From Hymenobacter fodinae (lineage in GTDB: Bacteria > Bacteroidota > Bacteroidia > Cytophagales > Hymenobacteraceae): DNA of 64,000 nucleotides. Position 1 is the first letter of the stretch, and every line of letters begins with the position of its first letter. Shown here in pieces: positions 17,843 to 26,340 of this stretch. Below the pieces are notes generated by a model. The model worked only from the letters and a program-made list of their open reading frames with translations, did no database searches and had not been told where the DNA came from. The stretch spans positions 1,488,001-1,552,000 of the forward strand of contig NZ_SRLA01000002.1 in assembly GCF_004745825.1 (NCBI RefSeq), written 5' to 3'. The position numbers were made by a program, and so were the translations under genes.

Positions 17843-20134
17843 TTATTTGGCTTTCGACATGGAGAAGGGAGCGGCAGCGGGCTTAGTGCCGCGGTTCTTG
17901 TTGGGCGTAGCACTCATGGTAAAATCAAGGGTGGCGCCCTGAAGCAGCTCGTCGTGGCTGAGGTAGTTCTTGTCGTAGGCCTGTCCGTTCATCGTCAGCT
18001 GGTTCACGTAGCGGTTTTCGCTGGAGTTGTTGCTGGCGTTCAGAACAATGTCCTTGCCCGAGGGGAGGTGCAAGGTAGCCTTGGGAAAGAGCGGGGCGCC
18101 CAGCACATACTGGTCGGTGCCGGGGCAAACGGGGTAGAAGCCCAAGGCCGAGAAAACATACCACGCCGAGGTCTGGCCGTTGTCTTCGTCGCCGCAGTAG
18201 CCATCAGACGTGGGCAGGTACAGGCGGTTAAGCACCTCGCGCACCCAATACTGCGTTTTCCAGGGCTGCCCGGCGTAATTGTAGAGGTAGGGCATGTGCT
18301 GAATGGGCTGGTTGCCGTGGGCGTAGTTGCCCATGTTGGCAATCTGCATCTCCCGAATCTCGTGGATTACCTGCCCGTAGTAGGAGTCGTCGAAGATGGG
18401 GGGGAGGGTAAAGACGGTATCAAGCTGGGCTACAAACTTCTCCTTGCCGCCCATGAGGTTGATAAGGCCCTGCACGTCATGAAACACCGACCAAGTGTAG
18501 TGCCAGCTGTTGCCCTCAGTGAAGGCGTCGCCCCACTTAAATGGGTTGAAGGGCTTCTGGAAGGTACCATTCTGGTTTTTGCCCCGCATCAGGCCCGTTT
18601 CCTTGTCAAAAAGGTTGCGGTAATTCTGGCTGCGTTTGGCGTACAGCTCGATTTCCTTTTTCGGCCGCTTCAGGGCCTTGGCCAGCTGGTAAATCGTGAA
18701 GTCGTCGTAAGCGTACTCTAGGGTACGGGCTGCGTTTTCGTTGATCTTCACATCATAAGGCACGTAGCCCAGCTTGTTGTAGTAGGCCACCCCGGCGCGG
18801 CCCACGGCTTCCAGTGGGCCCGCATTGTTGGCGCCGTGAGTCAGGGCTTCGTACAGCACGTTCATGTCCTGCCCGCGGATTCCTTTCAGGTAGGCATCGG
18901 CCACCACTGAGGCGGAATTGTTGCCCACCATCACGTTACGCAACCCGGGGCTGCCCCACTCCGGTAGCCAGCCACTCTCCTTATAGTCGTTAGCTAGGCC
19001 CTGCTGAATTTCTGCGTTTACGTCGGGGTAGAGCAGATTCAGGAAGGGAAACAGTGCCCGGAACGTATCCCAGAAGCCTGTGTCGGTATACATATAACCG
19101 GGCAGCACTTCCCCATTAAACGGGCTGTAGTGCATCACCTTGCCCGTAGCATCAAGCTCATACAGCTTGCGCGGGAACAGTAACGAGCGGTACAGGCAGG
19201 AGTAAAACGTGCGGCGCTGGTCGGGCGTACCGCCTTCAATATCAATGCGGCCCAGGGCCTTGTTCCAGGCCACGCGCCCCTGCTGGCGAATAGCATCAAA
19301 GTTGTTGGTGCCGATTTCGCGCAGATTCAGCTCGGCCTGCTCGGGGCTAATAAACGACGATGCCACCCGGGCATTCACCTGCTCACCCTTGCGCGTTTTA
19401 AACCCGACTACGGCCCCCGCGTGGTTGGCCGTTATTTCTAGAACTCCGTTCGCCAGCTTTTTATCCTGGTAAAGAGCGGTGCTGGTGAAGTCGTGGTCAA
19501 ACTCCAGCACGAAGAAATTCTTAAAGTTCTTGGGCACGCCGCCACTGTTGCGGGTGGTGTACCCAATAATCTTGCGTTGCTCGGGCAACACTTTCACGTA
19601 AGAGCCTTTGTCGAGCGCGTCAAGCACCACGTAGGCGCTATCGGTTTTGGGGAAAGTAAAGCGGAAGCGGGCGGCCCGCTCAGTGGGGGCAATTTCCGTT
19701 ACCACGTCGTGGTCGGCCAGGTATACCCGGTAATAGTTGGGTTCGGCTACCTCCGCCTTGTGCGAAAACCAACTGGCCCGCTCATCCTCGTCAAATACCC
19801 GCTTCCCGGTGATGGGCATGAGAGCAAACTGCCCGTAGTCGTTCATCCAGGGGGAGGGCTGGTGAGTCTGCTTAAAGCCTCGTAGCTTGTCGGCAGAGTA
19901 CTGGTAGCCCCAGCCGTTGCCCATTTTGCCGGTTTGCGGCATCCAGAAGTTCATGCCCCAGGGGAGAGCCACGGCAGGGTACGTATTGCCGTTGGAGAGG
20001 CTGGGCTTTGAGTCGGTACCCATCAGCGGGTTTACCCACTGCACAGGGTCTTTATCAGTGGGGGCTGTTTGAGCGGGAGCTACGTGAGACACCAGCAGCG
20101 CAAAGGCTGCCAACGTGGAAAGACGTGTGAACAT
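17843..20134 (-). CDS. GH92 alpha-mannosidase
   Basis: A 763-residue exported enzyme of family 92, calcium-dependent exo-alpha-mannosidases that trim alpha-1,2/1,3/1,4/1,6-linked mannose from glycans. MFTRLSTLAAFALLVSHVAPAQ is the signal peptide and fixes the start at 20134. The N-terminal domain has VNPLMGTDSKPSLSNGNTYPAVALPWGMNFWMPQ; the (alpha/alpha)6 domain has TDTGFWDTFRALFPFLNLLYP, SGWLPEWGSPG, MVGNNSASVVADAYLKGI and, near the end, YCGDEDNGQTSAWYVFSALGFYP, all characteristic of the family. It should act after an endo-enzyme has released glycans; none is present. The gene precedes GH125 in the same orientation. Confidence 0.92.
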   Translation of the reverse strand: MFTRLSTLAAFALLVSHVAPAQTAPTDKDPVQWVNPLMGTDSKPSLSNGNTYPAVALPWGMNFWMPQTGKMGNGWGYQYSADKLRGFKQTHQPSPWMNDYGQFALMPITGKRVFDEDERASWFSHKAEVAEPNYYRVYLADHDVVTEIAPTERAARFRFTFPKTDSAYVVLDALDKGSYVKVLPEQRKIIGYTTRNSGGVPKNFKNFFVLEFDHDFTSTALYQDKKLANGVLEITANHAGAVVGFKTRKGEQVNARVASSFISPEQAELNLREIGTNNFDAIRQQGRVAWNKALGRIDIEGGTPDQRRTFYSCLYRSLLFPRKLYELDATGKVMHYSPFNGEVLPGYMYTDTGFWDTFRALFPFLNLLYPDVNAEIQQGLANDYKESGWLPEWGSPGLRNVMVGNNSASVVADAYLKGIRGQDMNVLYEALTHGANNAGPLEAVGRAGVAYYNKLGYVPYDVKINENAARTLEYAYDDFTIYQLAKALKRPKKEIELYAKRSQNYRNLFDKETGLMRGKNQNGTFQKPFNPFKWGDAFTEGNSWHYTWSVFHDVQGLINLMGGKEKFVAQLDTVFTLPPIFDDSYYGQVIHEIREMQIANMGNYAHGNQPIQHMPYLYNYAGQPWKTQYWVREVLNRLYLPTSDGYCGDEDNGQTSAWYVFSALGFYPVCPGTDQYVLGAPLFPKATLHLPSGKDIVLNASNNSSENRYVNQLTMNGQAYDKNYLSHDELLQGATLDFTMSATPNKNRGTKPAAAPFSMSKAK

Positions 20135-20673
20135 TCGATCGGGAAAGGTGGAAGGGTGCGGAGTAAGCAACCTTAAGGCAACGGGTTAGGAGGTGGAAAT
20201 ATGCAGCGAAAAGATGGAGACTTATCTTGACAAACCAATGCTTGCTTAAACATTTTAGCAGAATTAATTCTGCATTTTCCTCCCTGCTGTAGCACCCGAG
20301 AGGCCTAGCCTTAAAGATCAGGGAAGGGTTATGGCGTACCCGTCCTCCGCCGTTGGCAGTACTAACCCTCGCCTACGAAACCTTACATCATATAGTAACA
20401 GCGGTCTTACTTCTGGCCCATAAGGTAAGGTTTGGTGCCAACGGCTCCCAGTAGTCGGGGTGTTACTGGGGCTGCACGTTGAGCTAGCCGCATGCACACT
20501 GGGTCAAAGCTGCGTTCTTAGGGTGAAAGGCCGGAAACCATTACATTGAGCCGGTGCGCTAATAGGGCAGCTACCCGCTTTTCAATCCTGGAAAACAAAG
20601 ACGCTTGGAAAGCAATTAATCTGCACCGCACTGCAGTATACTTACATCCAACTAAGCCATCTACCTAACCACT
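20135..20673. other. Intergenic region, 539 bases, no gene seen
   Basis: No credible reading frame is visible. It holds a perfect 16-bp palindrome (20258-20273, listed separately) and a distant 10-bp inverted repeat (GCCGTTGGCA at 20349-20358 and TGCCAACGGC at 20436-20445). It separates two divergently read genes, so promoters for both should lie here, but I could not find an exact TAnnTTTG box. Confidence 0.5.
20258..20273. promoter_or_regulatory. Perfect palindrome upstream of GH92, operator candidate
   Basis: GCAGAATTAATTCTGC is a perfect 16-base palindrome in an AT-rich stretch 124 bases upstream of the GH92 start. Its symmetry fits a dimeric regulator of the mannosidase pair, although no regulator gene is adjacent. 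Confidence 0.3.
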
Positions 20674-21003
20674 ATGTCTTCCTCATCCACGCTTTTTGTG
20701 CACCACGTATTGTTTTACACTCCAGCTACTAGCAGCGAGGCTGACAAAGCCCAACTGTTGGAGGGGTTGCAGAAGCTGGCCACCATTCCCGTAATCAAGA
20801 TGGCGCATATTGGCACGCCAGCCTCTACCACCCGCGACGTGATTGAGCGAACCTATACCTACTCCTGGTTATGCCTGTTTGAAGACGCGGCCGCCGAAGA
20901 ACAGTACCAGCAGCACCCCATCCACGACGAGTTCCGGAATCAGTATGCTCGTTATTGGGAAAAAGTAGTCATCTACGACTCAATAGGTTCGGCCGCAAAT
21001 TAA
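20674..21003 (+). CDS. Dabb (stress-responsive alpha/beta-barrel) domain protein
   Basis: A 109-residue cytoplasmic protein that is a single Dabb domain of the dimeric ferredoxin-like superfamily. The family pattern is clear: an opening VHHVLFYTPATSSEADKAQL, a helix LLEGLQKLATIP, then TRDVIERTYTYSWLCLFEDAAAEEQYQQHPIHDEF and a final VVIYDS strand. Some Dabb proteins degrade small phenolic or polyketide compounds; most are uncharacterised. It is monocistronic and ends before a long hairpin shared with the convergent gene. Confidence 0.85.
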   Translation: MSSSSTLFVHHVLFYTPATSSEADKAQLLEGLQKLATIPVIKMAHIGTPASTTRDVIERTYTYSWLCLFEDAAAEEQYQQHPIHDEFRNQYARYWEKVVIYDSIGSAAN

Positions 21004-21070
21004 CCCACGCTCAGTCGTCGGCAGGGTGAGTAAAGCGGTGACCTATCCTTGCCAGTAACTCCTATCAGAA

Positions 21071-21127
21071 ACGGAGATGCTGGCTGATGAACGGGTTACG
21101 TACCCATTCATCAGCCAGCATCTCCGT
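21071..21127. terminator. 26-bp near-perfect hairpin between convergent genes
   Basis: The arms 21071-21096 and 21102-21127 pair over 26 positions with a single C/T difference (a G-T wobble in RNA) around a TACGT loop. It lies between the Dabb gene and the gene ending at 21183. There is no T run on either side, so it is either a bidirectional terminator that does not need one or an RNA-stabilising stem. Confidence 0.65.
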
Positions 21128-21182
21128 ACGTATAGTGTGTCTTAATACGCTAAGCGCACTGGCCGGGGCGGGCGCGCGTCCG

Positions 21183-21644
21183 TTACGACCGAACCCGCAG
21201 GGCGGGCCGCACGGGCTCCAGTCCGGCTACGGCGCTGCTTCGCCGAGCCCAGGCGAGCTTGGTGGCCTGCGTGGCGCGCGGCGTGTTGAGGGGCACCAGC
21301 ACTACAGAGCCTAGCGCCACGTGCGTTTGGCGGGCATGAAACGCAACCTGGGGGTTTACCGCCTGGTACCCCAACACCGTCGTGCGGAATTTGTACTGGC
21401 CTAGGGGCAGGTTGCTGGCCCGAAAATGACCCTTGGCATCCGTTTCAACTGACTTTATAAAGCAATTGTCGGAAGCCCGCAGCAGCACCACATTGGCGTG
21501 CGGAATTGGCTCCTGGGTTTGACCATCAAAGAGGCGGCCGCTGAGCGAGCCCCGCTGCCCCGATTGGGCCTGAGCGGGTAATACGCTTACCGAAAGGAGA
21601 AGAGAAAGGCCCAACAGGGTGCAGGAGGCAACGGAAGTTTTCAT
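21183..21644 (-). CDS. Small exported protein with a carboxypeptidase regulatory-like domain
   Basis: A 153-residue exported protein. MKTSVASCTLLGLSLLLSVSV with cleavage near AQAQ is the signal peptide and sets the start at 21644. The body is one CarboxypepD_reg-like beta sandwich: GSLSGRLFDGQTQEPIPHANVVLLRASDNCFIKSVETDAKGHFRASNLPLGQYKFRTTVLGY. This is the domain usually found at the front of TonB receptors, but here it stands alone, with a basic C-terminal tail. Two further features nearby (the small protein at 21949 and the TonB receptor at 22801) are read in the same direction, and the TonB receptor has the same type of domain. The function is unknown. Confidence 0.75.
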   Translation of the reverse strand: MKTSVASCTLLGLSLLLSVSVLPAQAQSGQRGSLSGRLFDGQTQEPIPHANVVLLRASDNCFIKSVETDAKGHFRASNLPLGQYKFRTTVLGYQAVNPQVAFHARQTHVALGSVVLVPLNTPRATQATKLAWARRSSAVAGLEPVRPALRVRS

Positions 21645-21948
21645 AATAGTGTAGGAATGGAAGGACAAAGGCGTGGCCATCTCCGGCGCTCAAGTGGCAC
21701 CCGCAGCAGGAACCGGACATCTCCGGTGATGGTCAGGAAGTGAAGTTGGAGTCGAGCCCAGGGCAGCGGGCTAGGCCACTAGCTACTGCGTGGGGCGGGC
21801 CCCACCGCTAGGGTGGAGGCCGGGGAGGAGAGGGCCGTGCTAGGCCACTCTATTCGAATTATTATGAGGCCAGTCTGGAAGCAGGCCTGAGGCCGCAGAG
21901 GGCCAGATATAACGGGATAGATACGCTAATGATAACAGGCGGCTGCTA

Positions 21949-22329
21949 CTAGCGCACGGCGTAGAGGCGCTGGGTGTGGCGGTTCAGGGCCACCATGTGC
22001 GTAGAAACCACGCAGTTAGTGCTCAGGCGCTGCACTTGCTGGAGGGTGGTGCCCAGCATCTTGGAAATCCGACGATGAGCGGCGAGGCTCTTGCTAGGGT
22101 CGAGGTACACCCCGTTCAGCTGCTCTTCATACAGGAGTTCATGCTGATCATTGTAAAAGCGAACGGTAGAACGGTCGCGGATCTGCGAGTCAGTAACGAT
22201 AGTCCAGTAGCCGGTTTTGGCGATAATGGGGCTTTCAGTGTACACCACCGGATCGGCCTTGGCCAGGGTGGTAGCGCAAACCAGGAACAGGCACACAGCA
22301 CTTAGGCGGGAAAGCAGGGAAGTTTTCAT
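21949..22329 (-). CDS. Small exported protein of unknown function
   Basis: A 126-residue protein with a signal peptide (MKTSLLSRLSAVCLFLVCATTLAKA-like, residues 1-25) that fixes the start at 22329 rather than an upstream in-frame ATG. The mature part begins DPVVYTESPIIAKTGYWTIVTDSQIRDRSTVRFYNDQHELLYEE, a two-sheet pattern, and continues with a helical segment AAHRRISKMLGTTLQQVQ and a closing strand with one cysteine. I recognise the style of a family common in Hymenobacter, usually present in several copies near small exported proteins, but no function is known. The gaps either side (304 and 471 bases) show no other gene. Confidence 0.6.
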   Translation of the reverse strand: MKTSLLSRLSAVCLFLVCATTLAKADPVVYTESPIIAKTGYWTIVTDSQIRDRSTVRFYNDQHELLYEEQLNGVYLDPSKSLAAHRRISKMLGTTLQQVQRLSTNCVVSTHMVALNRHTQRLYAVR

Positions 22330-22800
22330 GTTTTTTGAAGAAAAAAATACGGACAAAGGGATACCAGCCGACCTGCCCGCACCCGCAGGCAAACCGTAAA
22401 ACACAACTCGAAACGGAAGGGTAGAACCGCTGGCTTTGGCACGCTAGGCCTGTGCGCCACCAGTAGCTCAGGGCAGCACCGCGGCAACTGCGCGGAGCAC
22501 GTTCGGCGGGCGGGTGGCCATGACTTATCCAAGGGAAAAAGTCGCCGCGGGCCGAAGCAGGAGCGGTAAACACCAGCAGAAGTAGCTACCTGTCTGCCGG
22601 AAGAACTGCAGCTATCTAGTAGATGAAAGCCGCAGGTAAATAGATGCTTGGGAGAGAAAAAATATTTTGAATAGCGGATAACATATGTTCTGCTTGTAAG
22701 CGGCGCAGCTCCGAGGTGCTGCTTCTGATGTGGACACCGCGTTTTTCGTCAAAAGTTACAGCGCCCTGAAATTTTTTTTTCGGGAGTGGCCTAGCACGGC
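22330..22800. other. Intergenic region, 471 bases, no gene seen
   Basis: The stretch is AT-rich near 22640-22700 and 22770-22785 and contains a copy of AGTGGCCTAG (22785-22794) just past the TonB receptor stop. No exact promoter box or hairpin stands out. Confidence 0.4.
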
Positions 22801-25263
22801 TTAGCCGCCGAATCCGCCACCGCCGCCCTGGGACTGGCTCTCAATCTTCTTCGGGGGTTTGTTGGAGCCCAGGTACCAGGTGAAGCCCAGGTACCCTACC
22901 CGCGACTCCCACTTGTTATAGTAAGTAGCCCGGAAGCCCTCGGTGTAAGCCTCGGTGCGGTTGCGCTGGGTATTGAATACGTCGGACACGCGCAGGGTAA
23001 CGGCGCCCCGATCGTTAAACAGGCGCTGGCGCATGGCCACATCCATGGAACCTACCGGCGAAATGCGCCCTTGCGCCGTAACGGCCGCAGCCCGGTAGTT
23101 GCCCGTCACCTGAATGTCAAGCTTGGGAGTGGGCGTAAAGGAGTTCATCAGGCGGGCAGTGCCCGATACTACCTTACGGTTGGCCTCATTGCCCGTGGCA
23201 GATGTAACCGTATTCTGGAACAACGAGCCGCTGGCTGTCAGGCGCCACCACTTAGCTAGGGGCTGGTTCAAAGAGACTTCTGCGCCATAGGTTGTGGCCT
23301 GGCCGAAATTGTCGCTGTACTGGGCCGTAACCACCGACCCAGCTCCGTAAAGGCGCGTAGCGGTAGAATCAACCCGTACCAGGCGCTGAATAGCATTGGT
23401 GGTCTGGCGGTAGAACAGCGTAGAAGTCAGCGAGGCCTGGCCCATGGTCATTTGGTGGCCTAGCTCAAAGGCATTGATGTACTCGGGGCGCAGGGTAGGG
23501 TCGCCGATGCGGTAAGAGCGCTGATCCTGGTAGAGGGGAAAGGCCAGCAACTGCATGAAATTGGGACGGTTCAGACGGCGAGAGTAGCTGGCCTGCAGCC
23601 GCTGGTCGGCGCCGGGTAGCTTGCGAGCCACCGTAGCCGAAGGGAACAGGTTCAGGTATTCCAGCGCGAAGGGGCCATTGCCCCCCTGCACTTGGCCGCT
23701 GGTGTTGGTATACTCAGCTCGTAGGCCACCCTGCATAGTCCAGTTGCCGGTTTCCTGCTGAAACGTAACGTAGCCCGCCTGAGTGTATTCTTTGAAATCG
23801 TAGGCGTACGAGCGGTCGGGGAGGCGGGTAACACCGGCGTTATCGGAGTTTTGGCGCAGAAAGTCGTCGGTGCCGTAGTTCTTTTGCCACTGGCCCTTGA
23901 GGCCCATATCAACCCGGGCTTTTTCTCCCAGCGGATGCACATAATCTACTTGGCCACCCACGGCATTCAGGTTAACTTGTAAGTCCTGGGTCCACTCTCG
24001 TAAGTCGGGGCTGCCCTCTGTGTTGCGTTGGGCCACTATTACATTGGCATCGAGGTAAGTGTGGTAGAGGTTGGCAGATAACTCTCGGCCTTTGTGCGAA
24101 TCCCAGGTGCGGCGGTAGTCAATGGAGCTTTCCAGGTTATCTACGTTTTCCGCCACCCGAAACTGGCTGCCAATGCGGGCGTTCGTTGCCCCGCTAAGCG
24201 TAGCCAGCTGGATGCCCGTGTTACCTGAACGGTTACGGTTAGGCTCCACTGTAACCGTAATAGTTTGGTTGGCAGGCAAGGTGTAGTCGAAACCCAACCG
24301 GGCACTGTAGTTCTTATTGCGGCGCACGTTGGTACCCTGTTGGTAGGTCCGCAGTTCCTGGCCCTCTAGTAGCGCGTACTGGTCGTTCCACATGCGGGTG
24401 TGGTAGGTGTCATCGCGCAGGTCGGCGGAGCCAAACAGGTTGAGCTTGCCCATGCGGCGGTTCAGGCTCAGACTGGGGTTGTACTTGTCGCGGGTACCCA
24501 GGTTGAGCATGGCCTGGCCGTTCCAGCCATCCTTCTTCTGTTTTTTCAGAATGATGTTCAGCACCCCGCCCGCCCCGGCCGCATCGTACCGGGCCGAAGG
24601 GTTAGTGACTACTTCCACCCGCTCAATAGCGCTGGCAGGAATCTGCTCCAGGCGGTTGCCGCCCGCCCCACTGTTAGCTGAGTTGCTGGGCTTGCCGTCA
24701 ATCAGAATGGTGATGTTGGAGCTACCGCGCATGCTCACGGTGCCATCGGCAGCTACCGTTACAGAAGGCACGTTTTGGAGCACGTTTACGGCCGTACCAC
24801 CCACGCTGCTCAAATCTTTCTCTACGTTAATAACCTTCTTGTCAAGGCTTTCCTGCACCGCAGCCCGCTCGCCTTGAACTGTTACGCTGGCCAGCTGTGT
24901 GCTGGTAGAAGCCAGCTTCAGGGTGCCGAGCCGCAGAGCCGGCGCAGCTGGGGTGAGGGAAACAGTGCGCCGTAAGCCCTGGTATCCAACGGCCGTGGCC
25001 TTAAGGATATAAGACCCCAGCCCAAGCTTCTCCAGCGAAAAGGTGCCGTTTTCCGCCGATTCGGCCCCGGCAACAAACGTTGAGTCCTGAGCGCGCAGCA
25101 CTACTACGTTGGCAAACGGCACGGGCTGGCTGTTCGCCTGATCGAGGAGGGTGCCCTGTACGGAGCCGGTGGGTTGTTGCTGTGCAGCGGCGGCCAACGG
25201 AAAGAGCATAGCGAGGAACCCCAGGCCCTGAAGGGTCCGGCTGGAAGGTAGATAGGAAGTCAT
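22801..25263 (-). CDS. TonB-dependent receptor, outer-membrane beta-barrel family
   Basis: An 820-residue receptor. After a signal peptide (LQGLGFLAMLFPLAAAAQQ) comes a CarboxypepD_reg-like domain (GSVQGTLLDQANSQPVPFANVVVLR ... LEKLGLGSYILKATAVGYQGL), then a plug domain with KKVINVEKDLSSVGGTAVNVLQNVPSVTVAADGTVSMRGSSN-type sequence and ITILIDGKPS, and a long barrel of the OMP_b-brl_3 type (RMGKLNLFGSADLRDDTYHTR; ASYSRRLNRPNFMQLL; LRPEYINAFELGHQM). The tail is glycine-rich. This class is widespread in Bacteroidota and its ligands are mostly unknown. A promoter with a long leader is predicted upstream. Confidence 0.88.
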   Translation of the reverse strand: MTSYLPSSRTLQGLGFLAMLFPLAAAAQQQPTGSVQGTLLDQANSQPVPFANVVVLRAQDSTFVAGAESAENGTFSLEKLGLGSYILKATAVGYQGLRRTVSLTPAAPALRLGTLKLASTSTQLASVTVQGERAAVQESLDKKVINVEKDLSSVGGTAVNVLQNVPSVTVAADGTVSMRGSSNITILIDGKPSNSANSGAGGNRLEQIPASAIERVEVVTNPSARYDAAGAGGVLNIILKKQKKDGWNGQAMLNLGTRDKYNPSLSLNRRMGKLNLFGSADLRDDTYHTRMWNDQYALLEGQELRTYQQGTNVRRNKNYSARLGFDYTLPANQTITVTVEPNRNRSGNTGIQLATLSGATNARIGSQFRVAENVDNLESSIDYRRTWDSHKGRELSANLYHTYLDANVIVAQRNTEGSPDLREWTQDLQVNLNAVGGQVDYVHPLGEKARVDMGLKGQWQKNYGTDDFLRQNSDNAGVTRLPDRSYAYDFKEYTQAGYVTFQQETGNWTMQGGLRAEYTNTSGQVQGGNGPFALEYLNLFPSATVARKLPGADQRLQASYSRRLNRPNFMQLLAFPLYQDQRSYRIGDPTLRPEYINAFELGHQMTMGQASLTSTLFYRQTTNAIQRLVRVDSTATRLYGAGSVVTAQYSDNFGQATTYGAEVSLNQPLAKWWRLTASGSLFQNTVTSATGNEANRKVVSGTARLMNSFTPTPKLDIQVTGNYRAAAVTAQGRISPVGSMDVAMRQRLFNDRGAVTLRVSDVFNTQRNRTEAYTEGFRATYYNKWESRVGYLGFTWYLGSNKPPKKIESQSQGGGGGFGG

Positions 25264-25535
25264 CAGAAAGAGAGAATAGTGGAAGTTTCAGGCAAGAGGG
25301 AGCCGTGTCCGGTGGCCGCGGTTCCGCCGGATGCTCATTGCAGGAAATCAAGCTGTAGGTAAAGGGCAGGTAGTCTGCCCAGCTAGCACCCCGTGCTGCC
25401 TATAGTAAGGTGGTATACATCACACTGGCTTAGGCGGCTCCGGCATCCGTTTGATGCCGGGAAGGGTGGGGCGTTGGTCGGGGCCCGGTGCAGAGCGAGC
25501 CAGGACCAACGCCAGAATTCAACCAATCACTGAGA

Positions 25536-25567
25536 CAAATATAAGTGAAGGTACTATGTAACGCAAG
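25536..25567 (-). promoter_or_regulatory. Promoter of the second TonB receptor with a long leader
   Basis: The minus strand reads CTTG (25567-25564), a 20-base spacer, then TATATTTG (25543-25536), an exact TAnnTTTG. Transcription near 25530 would give an untranslated leader of about 265 bases before the ATG at 25263. Confidence 0.5.
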
Positions 25568-26340
25568 GTACCTTGAACATTTATTTCTGTGTAAGTTGAA
25601 AAAGCCCGAAATCATGGGGTAAATGCTAGAAACGCAAGGGGAATAGTAGGAGCGGAAGTCTAGCCAACAATGCCGCTAGTATATGAGCGCCTGCAGTACG
25701 CACTTTTACTAGGCTAGATGAGGACAGGTATGCAACCGTTGCCTGACTAACCCAAAAAAATATGGGCCTTACTAAGTAATGGATAAGCAGTGAGCGAGAC
25801 CTTTTTTATCGACTTGCCCGTCATTGATCGGCAAAACGCTGTCGTTGGTCGAAAAAATATTCTGCATGCCGCTTACCTCGAGGCTGCTGCCTTGAATTTG
25901 ATAAGTCTAGTTGGCCAGCAAAAAACTTCAACTTTCAAGGGGATTATAGGTAAAATTATAATTTTATATCGGTAAAATTATCTATCAACTTGCATGCAAT
26001 GGCCCGAAATATGCTCAATAGGGCGTAAGTAGCTACTAAGCCATGAAGTAGCCGCCGAACATTATTTTTCAAAAAAATGGCACCTTTGAGAAAGGATTGC
26101 GCTTAAGAGCCCATCCTCACGCGGTTTGAGCACTGTGCAGGCGAGTACGGTGGCTGATGTAGGAATATTGCAATTACAAGTTTCTTCAGAAAGATCAGCC
26201 TATCTGGCTGAGTAAGCTCCCCATTTCTGACACCTCATCAGTTGGTATGTAGGTTTCAGCGCAGGAGATGGTTTTTCAAGTAGAGCCATCTTCTTCCTCG
26301 GACGATTGATTCTTCCCGTTCTTTCAATTCCCCCTCTGTT
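25568..26340. other. Intergenic region, 773 bases, AT-rich, no credible gene
   Basis: The centre (25740-26090) is distinctly AT-rich compared with the surrounding chromosome. A 61-codon plus-strand frame at 25790-25975 has no recognisable features and begins with GTG, so it is not called. CACCTTTG at 26081-26088, one mismatch from TAnnTTTG, could be the GH43 promoter with a leader of about 245 bases. Confidence 0.45.

Noticed and set aside
25790..25975. 61-codon plus-strand frame in the AT-rich gap
   Set aside because: Starts with GTG, no similarity I can recognise, no -7 box and no conserved pattern.
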